A stretch of 64,000 nucleotides of DNA from Parabacteroides sp. AD58 (GTDB taxonomy: Bacteria; Bacteroidota; Bacteroidia; Bacteroidales; Tannerellaceae): NCBI RefSeq assembly GCF_023744375.2, contig NZ_CP146284.1:434001-498000 (forward strand). The letters are read 5' to 3'. The notes beneath the pieces were generated by a model that saw only the letters and a list, made by a program, of their open reading frames with translations, had not been told where the DNA came from and ran no database searches. The position numbers and the translations under genes were made by a program. Below, piece after piece: positions 45,205 to 54,680 of the stretch; the first letter of the stretch is position 1; the number at the start of each line of letters is the position of its first letter.

Positions 45205-47784
45205 ATGGTTAAAATAGTACGATTAACTTACTTGCTGCTATTCCTTTTGGTGATGGGTGGCTTGAGTAATACGTTATCAAGTCAGACGGTAACTTCTGTC
45301 TCGGGTATTGTGAAAGATTCAATTACCGGAGAACCGTTGTCGTATGTGTCGGTATTGTTTAAGAATTCGACAATAGGAGCCATGACGGATGATAACGGGG
45401 CTTTTTCGTTGCAGAACGATAAAGGTTATACCACATTGGTGATCTCATCGATGGGATATACAGAAAAGGAAATCAAGTTGAAGAGCGGAAAGAACAATGC
45501 CGGCCTGGCAATCATGTTGCGTCCTACTTCATACGAGTTGACGGAAGTGGTTGTAAAGCCGAAGCGGGAGAAGTATTCGCGGAAAAACAATCCGGCAGTC
45601 GAGCTGATCAAGAACGTGATAGAGCATAAGGATGATAACCGGATTGAATCCAAAGAAGAATATCAGGTAGAAAGCTATGAGAAATTGAGTCTTGCCCTGG
45701 ATAATTTCAGTCCGAACCTGGACAGTAAACTGGGAAAGAAGTTCAGTTTTATCAAGAATTATCTGGATACATCGGAGTTTAACGGGAAGCCTATTCTGAC
45801 GCTTTCGGTCCGTGAAACACTGGCCGACCGGTATTATCGGAAGAAGCCGAAGACGGAAAAGATAATCATCAAAGGAAAACACATGCAAGGTGTGGATAAG
45901 ACTTTGGATGAAGGAGGTATCAGTGCCAACTTGGAAGAAATTTTCCAGGGCATCAATATCTTCGATAATAATATCAATATCCTGTTGAACCGTTTTGTCA
46001 GTCCGTTGTCTTCTACGCTGGCTGTATCTTATTATAAGTATTATATCATGGATACAGTCGATGTGAGCGGCGTTAAATGTGTGGATTTGGCTTTTGTTCC
46101 GGTGAATAGTGAAAGTTATGGATTTACGGGGCGTTTGTATGTAACGCTCGACGGAAACTATGCTTTGAAGAAGTTTACGCTGAACGTCCCCTCACATATC
46201 AACCTGAACTTTGTGGACAAGCTTCGGATTGATCAGGAATTCAAACAGATGCCTGACAGTACCTGGGTATTGGATACGGAAAATACCTTTATTAACTTCT
46301 ATATTGTCGAGGGAACGCAGCAGTTCTATGCGCATCAGTTGAGGAGTTATGACAAGTATTCGTTTGAAGTAGCCAACCGGGATTCTATCTTTGGACTGTT
46401 AGGAGAGAACCATTTCGCTCCACAGGCCAATACGCAACCTGATTCGTTCTGGGTAAATCACCGTCATATTCCTTTGAAGGAGAAGGAGAGTGCCTTGGAT
46501 GAGCTGCTGGCTCAAATGCGAAAGGTGCCTGTGTTTAATGTGATTATCAAGACGGCCGAGATTCTTATTTCCGGTTATATACAGACCGGAAAGGACCGGA
46601 ATACCAGCAAATTTGATTTTGGTCCGATGAATACGACTATCAGTGCCAATGAATTGGAAGGCATGCGTTTCCGTGTTGGTGGTATGACAACAGCCAACCT
46701 GAGTGACCGTTGGTTTGCTGATGGATATTTGGCCTATGGTATAAATGACCGAAAGCTGAAATACAATGCGACCTTGACGCACAGTTTTAACCGTAAAGAA
46801 TATCATCCGGGTGAATTTCCGCGGAATAATTTGTCGTTGATTCATGAATATGATGTCTATACGCCGGGTCAGGACTTCCTGTTTACGAGTAAGGATAATA
46901 TGTTCGTCGCTATCAAGGTCGGAACACCGGTTACGCATATGCAGTATATCCGGAAGACAATGTTGCAGTACGAAAAAGAATGGTTGAATAATCTGAGTAT
47001 GTTAGGTTGGGTGCGGCATGAAAATAACGAAGCTGCTGGAACTTTAAGTTACGACCTGATGAATACGGATGGTTCGCTGACGCATATTCGGGATTTCAAC
47101 AAGACGGAATTGGGCTTGCAACTTCGTTTTGCTCCGGGCGAGCGCGCCTACAACGGACGTGCCGGTCGGGAATCAGTCTTCAACCTGTCGAAAGATGCAC
47201 CGGTATTCAAAGTCTCTCATCAGTTTGGCTTTAAGGGATTGGGTGGCGATTACCAGTACAATCATACAGAAGTAAGTGCCGAAAAGCGTATCTGGCTGTC
47301 ATCTTTCGGTCATATCGATGCGAAAGTAAAAGCCGGCAAGGTATGGGATAAAGTTCCTTTCCCCTTGTTGATTCTGCCCAATACCAACCAGTCACTGACG
47401 ATTCAGCCGGAAGCCTTCAATATGATGAATGCGATGGAGTTTGTTACCGACCAGTATGTTTCCTGGTATGTGACATATTACCTGAAAGGTTGGATCTTGA
47501 ACCGCATACCGGGTATAAAATGGTTGAAGCTTCGTGAAGTCGTTTCCTTCAGTGGTATTTACGGAAACTTGACGGATAAGAACAATCCGGCACTGACACC
47601 GGGTTTGTTCCAGCTGCCGGATGGAACCATGCCGATGGGTAATCAGCCTTATATGGAAGCCAGCATCGGTCTGGAAAATATCCTGAAGATCTTGCGAATC
47701 GATTATTATCGCCGATTAACGTATCTGGATAATCCGGGAATTAAGAAAGGTGGTATTCGTATAGCGCTGCGCTTCTCGTTCTAA
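45205..47784 (+). CDS. DUF5686 family outer-membrane protein with carboxypeptidase-like N-terminal domain
   Basis: 859 residues. A signal peptide (LLLFLLVMGGLSNTLSSQ) precedes a CarboxypepD_reg-like beta-sandwich (VSGIVKDSITGEPLSYVSVLFKNSTIGAMTDDNGAFSL, about 30-115). The rest matches DUF5686, a large Bacteroidetes family with alternating strands and a C-terminal ending in phenylalanine (IALRFSF), consistent with an outer-membrane barrel. No substrate is known. Starts a plus-strand run with nhaC, 13 bases before it. Confidence 0.88.
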   Translation: MVKIVRLTYLLLFLLVMGGLSNTLSSQTVTSVSGIVKDSITGEPLSYVSVLFKNSTIGAMTDDNGAFSLQNDKGYTTLVISSMGYTEKEIKLKSGKNNAGLAIMLRPTSYELTEVVVKPKREKYSRKNNPAVELIKNVIEHKDDNRIESKEEYQVESYEKLSLALDNFSPNLDSKLGKKFSFIKNYLDTSEFNGKPILTLSVRETLADRYYRKKPKTEKIIIKGKHMQGVDKTLDEGGISANLEEIFQGINIFDNNINILLNRFVSPLSSTLAVSYYKYYIMDTVDVSGVKCVDLAFVPVNSESYGFTGRLYVTLDGNYALKKFTLNVPSHINLNFVDKLRIDQEFKQMPDSTWVLDTENTFINFYIVEGTQQFYAHQLRSYDKYSFEVANRDSIFGLLGENHFAPQANTQPDSFWVNHRHIPLKEKESALDELLAQMRKVPVFNVIIKTAEILISGYIQTGKDRNTSKFDFGPMNTTISANELEGMRFRVGGMTTANLSDRWFADGYLAYGINDRKLKYNATLTHSFNRKEYHPGEFPRNNLSLIHEYDVYTPGQDFLFTSKDNMFVAIKVGTPVTHMQYIRKTMLQYEKEWLNNLSMLGWVRHENNEAAGTLSYDLMNTDGSLTHIRDFNKTELGLQLRFAPGERAYNGRAGRESVFNLSKDAPVFKVSHQFGFKGLGGDYQYNHTEVSAEKRIWLSSFGHIDAKVKAGKVWDKVPFPLLILPNTNQSLTIQPEAFNMMNAMEFVTDQYVSWYVTYYLKGWILNRIPGIKWLKLREVVSFSGIYGNLTDKNNPALTPGLFQLPDGTMPMGNQPYMEASIGLENILKILRIDYYRRLTYLDNPGIKKGGIRIALRFSF

Positions 47785-47797
47785 AAATACAATAAGG

Positions 47798-49111
47798 ATG
47801 ACTCAAGAAACAAAGAATACAAATAAAACATTCCAACATACTCCTAACGTGTGGGCCTTGCTCCCGTTAGGAGTATTTCTGCTTTCTTACCTGGTGGTTT
47901 CTTGTATAGCCGGAGATTTCTACAAGATGCCGATTACGGTTTCGTTTGTCCTGTCGTCGGTTGTGGCGATAGCCATTTCAAAAGGAGGAAAGCTGAATAG
48001 CCGGATTGAGCAATTCTGTAAAGGAGCGGCCAACAGCAACATCATGTTGATGGTAGTCATTTTTATCTTGGCCGGCGCCTTTGCCCAGACAGCCAAGGAA
48101 ATGGGCGCTGTAGATGCCACGGTTAACCTGACGATGTCGCTTCTTCCGGGAAATCTGCTGGCGGCAGGCATCTTCATTGCCGCTTGTTTTATCTCGATTT
48201 CGGTGGGAACGTCAGTCGGAACCATTGTCGCTTTGGCGCCGGTTGCTGTAGGAATCGCTGAAAAAGCCGGAATGCCGGACGCCCTGATGCTGGGTGTCGT
48301 GGTGAGTGGTGCCATGTTTGGTGATAACCTTTCTTTTATCTCTGATACAACCATCGTGGCTACCCGGACACAAGGATGTGAGATGTCGGATAAGTTTAAG
48401 GTGAATTTCCGGATCGCTTTGCCGGTAGCTATTCTTACGGCTGTTTTGTATGTGTGGTTGGGCTTGGGAGTTCACGAGAGTTATCAGCCGGAACATATTG
48501 AATGGGTGAAGGTCTTGCCTTATCTGGTCGTCTTGGTTGCGGCCATTGCCGGCATGAATGTGATGCTGGTCTTGTTCTTGGGTATCTTGTTGTCGGGTAT
48601 CACCGGTTTGCTGACGGGAGCATTTGATATCTGGGCTTGGAATGCTGCGATGGGAAGTGGTATCACCGGTATGGGCGAATTGATTATCGTGACGCTTTTG
48701 GCCGGCGGTATGCTGGAGATGATCCGGTATAACGGAGGAATCGAATGGATTATCCGGAAGCTGACAGCCCGTATCGATTCGGCCCGAGGTGCGGAAGTCA
48801 GTATTGCCGGACTGGTTAGTTTTGCCAATCTCTGTACGGCCAATAATACAATCGCCCTGATTATGGCAGGTCCGATAGCAAAAGATATTGCCACGCGTTT
48901 CCATATTGATCCGCGTCGAAGTGCCAGTTTGCTGGATATATTCTCTTGTTTCGTGCAAGGTATTATTCCCTATGGAGCGCAAATGCTCATGGCTTCCGGT
49001 TTAGGAAATGTCTCTCCGTTGGAAATCATGCAGTATCTGTATTATCCCTATTTGTTGGGTGCAGGCGCTTTATTGGCAATTATCTTCAGATATCCTCGAA
49101 AATTTACTTAA
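47798..49111 (+). CDS. nhaC: Na+/H+ antiporter, NhaC family
   Basis: 437 residues with about 11-12 membrane helices. NhaC-type signature parts: AFAQTAKEMGAVDATVNL, CFISISVGTSVGTIVALAPVAVGIAEKAG, SGAMFGDNLSFISDTTIVATRTQG. Members exchange Na+ for H+; some transport amino acids or dicarboxylates, so ion specificity is inferred. Confidence 0.88.
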   Translation: MTQETKNTNKTFQHTPNVWALLPLGVFLLSYLVVSCIAGDFYKMPITVSFVLSSVVAIAISKGGKLNSRIEQFCKGAANSNIMLMVVIFILAGAFAQTAKEMGAVDATVNLTMSLLPGNLLAAGIFIAACFISISVGTSVGTIVALAPVAVGIAEKAGMPDALMLGVVVSGAMFGDNLSFISDTTIVATRTQGCEMSDKFKVNFRIALPVAILTAVLYVWLGLGVHESYQPEHIEWVKVLPYLVVLVAAIAGMNVMLVLFLGILLSGITGLLTGAFDIWAWNAAMGSGITGMGELIIVTLLAGGMLEMIRYNGGIEWIIRKLTARIDSARGAEVSIAGLVSFANLCTANNTIALIMAGPIAKDIATRFHIDPRRSASLLDIFSCFVQGIIPYGAQMLMASGLGNVSPLEIMQYLYYPYLLGAGALLAIIFRYPRKFT

Positions 49112-49122
49112 AATAATATACT

Positions 49123-50304
49123 ATGGCAACAATAGGAACACCGATGTCACCTACCGCTACGAAAGTCGTTCTTTGCGGTAGTGGCGAATTAGGAAAAGAG
49201 TTTGTAATCGAATTACAGCGCTATGGCGTTGAAGTGATTGCGCTGGATAAATATGCGAATGCGCCGGCTATGCAGGTAGCCGATCGTTCGTATGTCTTGT
49301 CGATGCTGGACGGAAAAGCATTGCGGGAAATCATCGAAAAGGAAAAGCCGGATTATATTGTACCGGAAGTAGAAGCCATCGCAACAACTACGTTGATGGA
49401 ATTGGAACAGGAAGGTTTCCATGTTATTCCTACGGCTAAGGCTACTTGGTTGACGATGAATCGTGAAGGTATCCGTCGTTTGGCTGCTGAAGAATTAGGC
49501 TTGCCTACTTCTCCGTATCGTTTTGCGGCAACTGAAGAAGAGTTTAAGGCTGCCGTAAAGGAGATAGGCATGCCGTGCGTAGTAAAGCCTATCATGAGTT
49601 CAAGCGGGCATGGCCAGAGTGTTGTCCGTAAAGAGGAAGATATTGATCCGGCTTGGCATTATGCGCAAGAAGGCGGTCGTGCTGGAGCCGGTAAGGTGAT
49701 TGTAGAAGGATTTGTAGATTTCGACTATGAAATCACGCAGTTGACAGTTCGCCATATTAATGGAACGTCATTCCTGGAGCCAGTGGGTCATGTACAGAAA
49801 GACGGTGATTACCGTGAATCCTGGCAACCTCAGGTGATGAGTCCGTCTGCTAAGGAGAAAGCTCGTCATATAGCCATGCAGATTACGGATGCTTTGGGTG
49901 GACGAGGAATCTTTGGCGTTGAATTGTTCGTAAAGGGCGATGATGTCATCTTTAGTGAAGTTTCTCCGCGTCCGCATGATACTGGTATGGTGACGATGAT
50001 TACACAAGACTTGTCTCAGTTTGCCCTTCATGCTCGTGCCGTATTGGGTTTGCCGATACCGAATATCCGTTTCCTGGGTGCTGGTGCTTCACGTGCCGTT
50101 GTAGTTGATGGAGAAAGTTCACAGTTGAGTTTTGGCAATCTGGAACACGTATTAGAGCAGCCTGATACGCAATTGCGTTTGTTTGGCAAACCATCCGTGA
50201 ATGGTCATCGGCGTATGGCAGTTTTGCTGGCTCGTGCAGAGAATGTTGAAGAAGCTCGCCGTAAAACAGGAGTGATGATGGATCAACTGGAAATAAAGCT
50301 TTAA
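49123..50304 (+). CDS. purT: Formate-dependent phosphoribosylglycinamide formyltransferase
   Basis: 393 residues of the ATP-grasp family. [25 protein letters not shown] begins the fold, [15 protein letters not shown] is the ATP-grasp loop, and [30 protein letters not shown] supplies metal/ATP ligands. It makes formyl-GAR from formate, ATP and GAR in purine synthesis. Starts 11 bases after nhaC. Confidence 0.96.
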   Translation: MATIGTPMSPTATKVVLCGSGELGKEFVIELQRYGVEVIALDKYANAPAMQVADRSYVLSMLDGKALREIIEKEKPDYIVPEVEAIATTTLMELEQEGFHVIPTAKATWLTMNREGIRRLAAEELGLPTSPYRFAATEEEFKAAVKEIGMPCVVKPIMSSSGHGQSVVRKEEDIDPAWHYAQEGGRAGAGKVIVEGFVDFDYEITQLTVRHINGTSFLEPVGHVQKDGDYRESWQPQVMSPSAKEKARHIAMQITDALGGRGIFGVELFVKGDDVIFSEVSPRPHDTGMVTMITQDLSQFALHARAVLGLPIPNIRFLGAGASRAVVVDGESSQLSFGNLEHVLEQPDTQLRLFGKPSVNGHRRMAVLLARAENVEEARRKTGVMMDQLEIKL

Positions 50305-50323
50305 TTGCTCTATATGTGAAAAA

Positions 50324-50382
50324 GTCGGGCTTCCTGAAACGCACCTTCTTAAAAAGAAGAACTTTCAGGAAGCCCGATTTAT
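50324..50382. terminator. Terminator between purT and the activase gene
   Basis: Stem GTCGGGCTTCCTGAAA / TTTCAGGAAGCCCGA (50324-50339, 50363-50377) around a smaller TTCTT-AAAA-AGAA hairpin, then TTTATTTTA. Convergent genes on both sides. Confidence 0.88.
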
Positions 50383-50383
50383 T

Positions 50384-51292
50384 TTATCCGCCGATTTTAG
50401 CTTTTAGCTGATATTCAGCAAAGATGTCCAAACATCGTTTTTGTGTCGCTTCATCCGGCGCTTGCATTGTGAATTGGTTCGGATTGTAAGTCGTACCTAA
50501 TTTATCATGCTTGTTTTTCCCAATGTCATGATATACCAGCAAATTGACAATTTCTGGAGGTTTAGGCAAACTTGCCAAGAATTCGGCCGATTTCCGGATA
50601 TTCTCTTCGTCAGCATTGACACCTACAATGAGCGGAATTCGGATCCAATAAGGAACATCCGAAGCTGCTACCCGTTTTAGATTCGCCAACACCCGTTCGT
50701 TAGGAACGCCGCAATAATGCCGGTGTTTTTCTGAATCCATCATCTTCAGGTCTACCAGGAATAAGTCACATTGCGGAATAACGCGTTCAACGACTTCTTC
50801 CGAGGCATACAAGGTTGTATCAACTGCCCGATGAATATCTTCTTTTCCACAGCGGGTCAGAAGCTCTAACAGAAAGTCTGGCTGCATCAATGGTTCGCCT
50901 CCGCAGAAAGTAACACCACCTTCCGAGCGGTCCATTACGGCTGTTTCCTTTTCGATTTCATGCATAGCCTCATCAACGGTCCATTCCCGTCCTGAAATTT
51001 CCAAGGCACAAGCCGGACAAACCTCCACACACGTTCCGCACATCTTGCATTTATCCAAGTCTGTGACAATACCCGAACGTGTCAGTTGCAAGGCACCTTC
51101 CGGACAAGCCTTTACGCATGTCTGGCAACCAATACATTTCTTCCTGGTATAAAGCTTGACCGGTTTTTTCCCGATGCCTTCTGGGTTATGACACCAGACA
51201 CAAGACATCGGGCAACCTTTCAAGAATAAGGTGATCCGGATACCCGGACCATCATTAATCGCATATCGCTTGATATCAAACAGAAGTCCCAT
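50384..51292 (-). CDS. Glycyl-radical enzyme activating protein (radical SAM)
   Basis: 302 residues from ATG 51292 (MGLLFDIKRYAINDGPGIR). Radical-SAM motif CPMSCVWCHNPEG (three Cys), SAM-binding GGEPLMQP, and a dicluster ferredoxin insert (CIGCQTCVKACPEG, CKMCGTCVEVCPAC) characteristic of activases for non-PFL glycyl radical enzymes. It installs the glycyl radical on the enzyme encoded just upstream, whose stop is 1 base away. Their tight coupling makes the pairing firm. Confidence 0.94.
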   Translation of the reverse strand: MGLLFDIKRYAINDGPGIRITLFLKGCPMSCVWCHNPEGIGKKPVKLYTRKKCIGCQTCVKACPEGALQLTRSGIVTDLDKCKMCGTCVEVCPACALEISGREWTVDEAMHEIEKETAVMDRSEGGVTFCGGEPLMQPDFLLELLTRCGKEDIHRAVDTTLYASEEVVERVIPQCDLFLVDLKMMDSEKHRHYCGVPNERVLANLKRVAASDVPYWIRIPLIVGVNADEENIRKSAEFLASLPKPPEIVNLLVYHDIGKNKHDKLGTTYNPNQFTMQAPDEATQKRCLDIFAEYQLKAKIGG

Positions 51293-51293
51293 A

Positions 51294-53735
51294 TTAGAAT
51301 GATTCCTGCTCAGTACGCGCAATTACGTCGGCCTGCAGGTCGGCATTCATGTCGTTGAAATAGTCACTGTAACCCGCAACACGAACTAACAAGTCACGGT
51401 AATCTTCCGGACATTTCTGGGCTGCATACAATGTTTCAGTATCTACAATATTGAACTGGATATGGTGTCCGCCTAAAGCAAAGTAAGCACGAATCAGTGA
51501 AGCTAGCTTAGCTACATCTTCTTCACGTTTCAGCAAGCTCGGCATGAAGCGCTGGTTCAACAACGTACCACCACTCTTAACCTGATCCAGTTTGCCTAAT
51601 GACTTAATAACGGCAGATGGCCCGTGAGTGTCGGCGCCGTGAGAAGGAGATGTTCCATCAGAGATAGCTCTTCCAGCCAGACGTCCGTTAGGTGTTGCAC
51701 CCATTATTTTACCGAAGTAAACGTGACAAGTGGTTGAAAGCATGTTCAGGTGGAAACATTCGCCTCTTGTATTCGGTTTGCCTTCGATGGCATCATACAA
51801 ATCGTTGAATACACGTACAGCTACAGAATCAGCCTTGTCATCATCGTTACCGAAGAATGGAGTATGGTTAAGGATGTATTGACGCATCACTTCATGACCC
51901 ACGAAATTATCTTTCAGAGCCTGCAGCATTTCATCCATTGTGTAGCGTTTGTCTTCAAATACATGCTTACGTAATGAGCATAAGCTATCTGTAATTGTAC
52001 CCAAACCAGTACATTGGATGTAATTTGTATTATAGCGTGCTCCTGCGTTGTAATAGTCTCTTCCTTTGGCAATACAGTCATCAATGAAAAGAGAAAGGAA
52101 TGTTGCCGGAGCATATTTAGCAAACATACGGTCAATATAGTTGCTGACGCGTACTTTCATATCTACGAAGTAGTGGATCTGCTTCAAGAATGCAGCATAT
52201 AAATCTTCGAAAGTCTCAAATGAATTAGCTTCTCCTGTTTCCAATCCGACTTTTCTTCCAGAAACCGGATCTACACCATTATGGAGAGTTACTTCCAAAA
52301 CCTTTGGTACATTCAGATATCCTGTCAGGATATAAGCTTCTTTACCGAAAGCTCCAACTTCGATACAACCACTACAACCACCTTCGCGGGCATCAGGCAA
52401 GCTCTTTCCTTGGCGCATCAATTCCTGAATATATACGTCAGGATTGAATACAGAAGGATAGCCATGTCCTTGACGAATCACTTTACAGCCGGCACGCAGG
52501 AATCGTTCAGGTGTACAAGAGCTGATATGAATTGCACTACCTGGCTGCAACAGGTGTAATTCTTCAATGGTTTCAAGCATGATATAAGAAACTTCACTCA
52601 CGCCATCGCTACCATCCGTTTTAACACCTCCGATATTCAGGTTCGTGAAGTCGTTGTATGTACCACTTTCTTTTGCTGTGATACCTACTTTTGGAGGAGC
52701 AGTCTGGTTATTGACTTTAATGAAGAAGCATGACATCAATTCCTTGGCCTGATCACGAGTCAAAGTACCATCAGCAATGCCTTTTTCATAGAAAGGAGCT
52801 AAGTGCTGATCGAAATGTCCAGGATTCATCGCATCCCAACCATTTAATTCAGTGATAGTACCCAGGTGAACAAACCAATACATTTGAATAGCTTCCCAGA
52901 AATCACGAGGAGCATGAGCCGGAACCCAACGGCAAACTTCTGCAATACGGCGAAGTTCTGCTGCACGTTTCGGATCTTTTTCTGTCATACTCATTTCATC
53001 TGCTAAATCAGCATGACGATTGGCAAATAAGATAGCTGCATCACATGAAATTGCCATACCTTGCAGTTCTTCTTGTTTGTCGGTTGCTTCCGGATCATTC
53101 ATGAAATCGAGTGATTCAATGTTCTTTTGGATTCTCTCTTTCAAGTCAAGCAGACCATAACGATATACTTTTGCATCAAGTGCTGTATGTCCGGGAGCTC
53201 TTTGTTCCATGAATTCAGTAAACATACCTACTTCATAGGCTTCTTTCCATTCTTTCGGGACATGATTGAAGATACGTTCACGTTGTGTACGACCTTTCCA
53301 ATATGGGATCACCTCGCGTGCGTAGGTATCAATGTCTTCCTGACTGATGGTGTAGCGTTGTAATTCACGCGTATTCAGAACGTGCAAATCTTCTACACTA
53401 TGACAAGTTAATTCCGGGAATGTAGAAACAGCCTTTGGACGTGGTCCACGTTCTCCGACGATCAATTCATCCTTTCCGATATAAATTGTCTTCTGTTTGC
53501 ATATCTCATAGAAATTAAGAGCACGCAGAATAGGAATAGGATATTTCCCTTCATTTTCTTTATAAAACTTCGTCTCGATCAAAGCCCTTTCAATTGACAA
53601 GGATGGCTGAGCGTCGAACGATTCCTTACGTAACCGTTTGATGCGGTCGTTCATACCCAACATATTCGCTTCATTAGATGGAGCGAAGTTGCTGGCGCTT
53701 TTAGGCGCGCGTTGTGCTACTTTTTGTGTTGACAT
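51294..53735 (-). CDS. Glycyl radical enzyme, HypD-like (putative trans-4-hydroxy-L-proline dehydratase)
   Basis: 813 residues from ATG 53735; ATG 53654 (MNDRIKRLRKESFDAQPSLS) would fit the family N-terminus better, leaving about 27 extra residues. The glycyl radical loop RVAGYSDYF lies near the C-terminus. The thiyl site is GGCSGCIEVGAFGKEAYILTG, where a C-x-E core followed by G-(A/C)-FGKEAY is the pattern I associate with HypD rather than PFL, CutC or glycerol dehydratase (GCVEP). HypD dehydrates trans-4-hydroxyproline to pyrroline-5-carboxylate. No proC is adjacent, so the substrate is unconfirmed. A two-component pair lies upstream on the same strand. Confidence 0.7.
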   Translation of the reverse strand: MSTQKVAQRAPKSASNFAPSNEANMLGMNDRIKRLRKESFDAQPSLSIERALIETKFYKENEGKYPIPILRALNFYEICKQKTIYIGKDELIVGERGPRPKAVSTFPELTCHSVEDLHVLNTRELQRYTISQEDIDTYAREVIPYWKGRTQRERIFNHVPKEWKEAYEVGMFTEFMEQRAPGHTALDAKVYRYGLLDLKERIQKNIESLDFMNDPEATDKQEELQGMAISCDAAILFANRHADLADEMSMTEKDPKRAAELRRIAEVCRWVPAHAPRDFWEAIQMYWFVHLGTITELNGWDAMNPGHFDQHLAPFYEKGIADGTLTRDQAKELMSCFFIKVNNQTAPPKVGITAKESGTYNDFTNLNIGGVKTDGSDGVSEVSYIMLETIEELHLLQPGSAIHISSCTPERFLRAGCKVIRQGHGYPSVFNPDVYIQELMRQGKSLPDAREGGCSGCIEVGAFGKEAYILTGYLNVPKVLEVTLHNGVDPVSGRKVGLETGEANSFETFEDLYAAFLKQIHYFVDMKVRVSNYIDRMFAKYAPATFLSLFIDDCIAKGRDYYNAGARYNTNYIQCTGLGTITDSLCSLRKHVFEDKRYTMDEMLQALKDNFVGHEVMRQYILNHTPFFGNDDDKADSVAVRVFNDLYDAIEGKPNTRGECFHLNMLSTTCHVYFGKIMGATPNGRLAGRAISDGTSPSHGADTHGPSAVIKSLGKLDQVKSGGTLLNQRFMPSLLKREEDVAKLASLIRAYFALGGHHIQFNIVDTETLYAAQKCPEDYRDLLVRVAGYSDYFNDMNADLQADVIARTEQESF

Positions 53736-53938
53736 ACTGACTTTAATATTAGAATCGGTTTAGTATTTATTTCTATCTTCTAAAGTGTAAAGTTACTACT
53801 TTTTCTAAATATTTCATAGAAGAATGGAAGTTTAACACTATAAAAAATATTAATGAATTCCTTTGTGTTTAAATAGGACAAGCTTGTCGGGTGAGATCTC
53901 CTTTCATCCGGGAAAATATAAGGAGCTATTTCAGCGGA

Positions 53939-54670
53939 TTATAATGATTTTTCTAAAATATCTATTCCTCCAGCCGATAAATCTATATGCATTTCTTTTC
54001 CCGTAGGTGTCCGAAGGATGCATACTTTGTGCTTGCGCTCAATTTTATAGATTAAATTTCGATTGATAAGGATACTTCTTCCAGCTCGCACGAAGTTTTT
54101 CTCTCCTAATTTAGTTTCGATGTTACCTAACCGTTCTAAAATAATTTCTTCTCCGTCCATTAGCTGGATATGTGAATAATTTCCGTTAGCTTTTACATAC
54201 GCGATTTCGTCTTTACCTGCATATAAGATTCCATTTAACGTACGGAATGATTGTTTCTCGTTTTCAGGGAAACAGACTGGCATTTCATTTGCCTGATCTT
54301 TAAGTTGGATACGATGAAGAGCTTGTGCTAATTCGGTTACATCAATAGGCTTTAACAAGTAGTCTGCCGCAGCGAAACGGATTGCCTGTAGAAGGTATTC
54401 AGAATTACTGTATGCGGTAGTAAAAATGATATGAGGTAAGGGTATGGATTCTTTTAGTTCACGTAGTAATTCCATAGACGTATGTCCTTGTAACTGTATA
54501 TCAAGGAAAATGATATCAGGTCGATACCGTAAAATTCCATATAAAGCTGTTTCATAAGAGTCATAACAATCCACAATCTCAATATTAGGATGATACATTT
54601 CCAGCTTTTTTATTAGTGACAAGCGGGGTAATCGTTCGTCTTCAACTATAATGGTACGATAGTTTTTCAT
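53939..54670 (-). CDS. LytTR-type response regulator
   Basis: 243 residues from ATG 54670 (MKNYRTIIVEDERLPRLSL); the frame extends upstream into the kinase end without need. A receiver domain has acidic VEDE, phospho-acceptor Asp in IIFLDIQLQG, TTA and the conserved Lys in LLKPID. A LytTR DNA-binding domain follows (about 145-243: DEIAYVKANGNYSHIQL, FVRAGRSILINRNLIYKIE). Starts 10 bases after the kinase stop. It probably regulates nearby genes; the glycyl radical enzyme lies 203 bases downstream on the same strand. Confidence 0.92.
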   Translation of the reverse strand: MKNYRTIIVEDERLPRLSLIKKLEMYHPNIEIVDCYDSYETALYGILRYRPDIIFLDIQLQGHTSMELLRELKESIPLPHIIFTTAYSNSEYLLQAIRFAAADYLLKPIDVTELAQALHRIQLKDQANEMPVCFPENEKQSFRTLNGILYAGKDEIAYVKANGNYSHIQLMDGEEIILERLGNIETKLGEKNFVRAGRSILINRNLIYKIERKHKVCILRTPTGKEMHIDLSAGGIDILEKSL

Positions 54671-54680
54671 AAGTTTCAAT

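Noticed and set aside
51294..53735. Annotation of the glycyl radical enzyme as pyruvate formate-lyase
   Set aside because: PFL has two adjacent Cys at its site; here a single Cys in SGCIEVG and a dicluster activase are seen.
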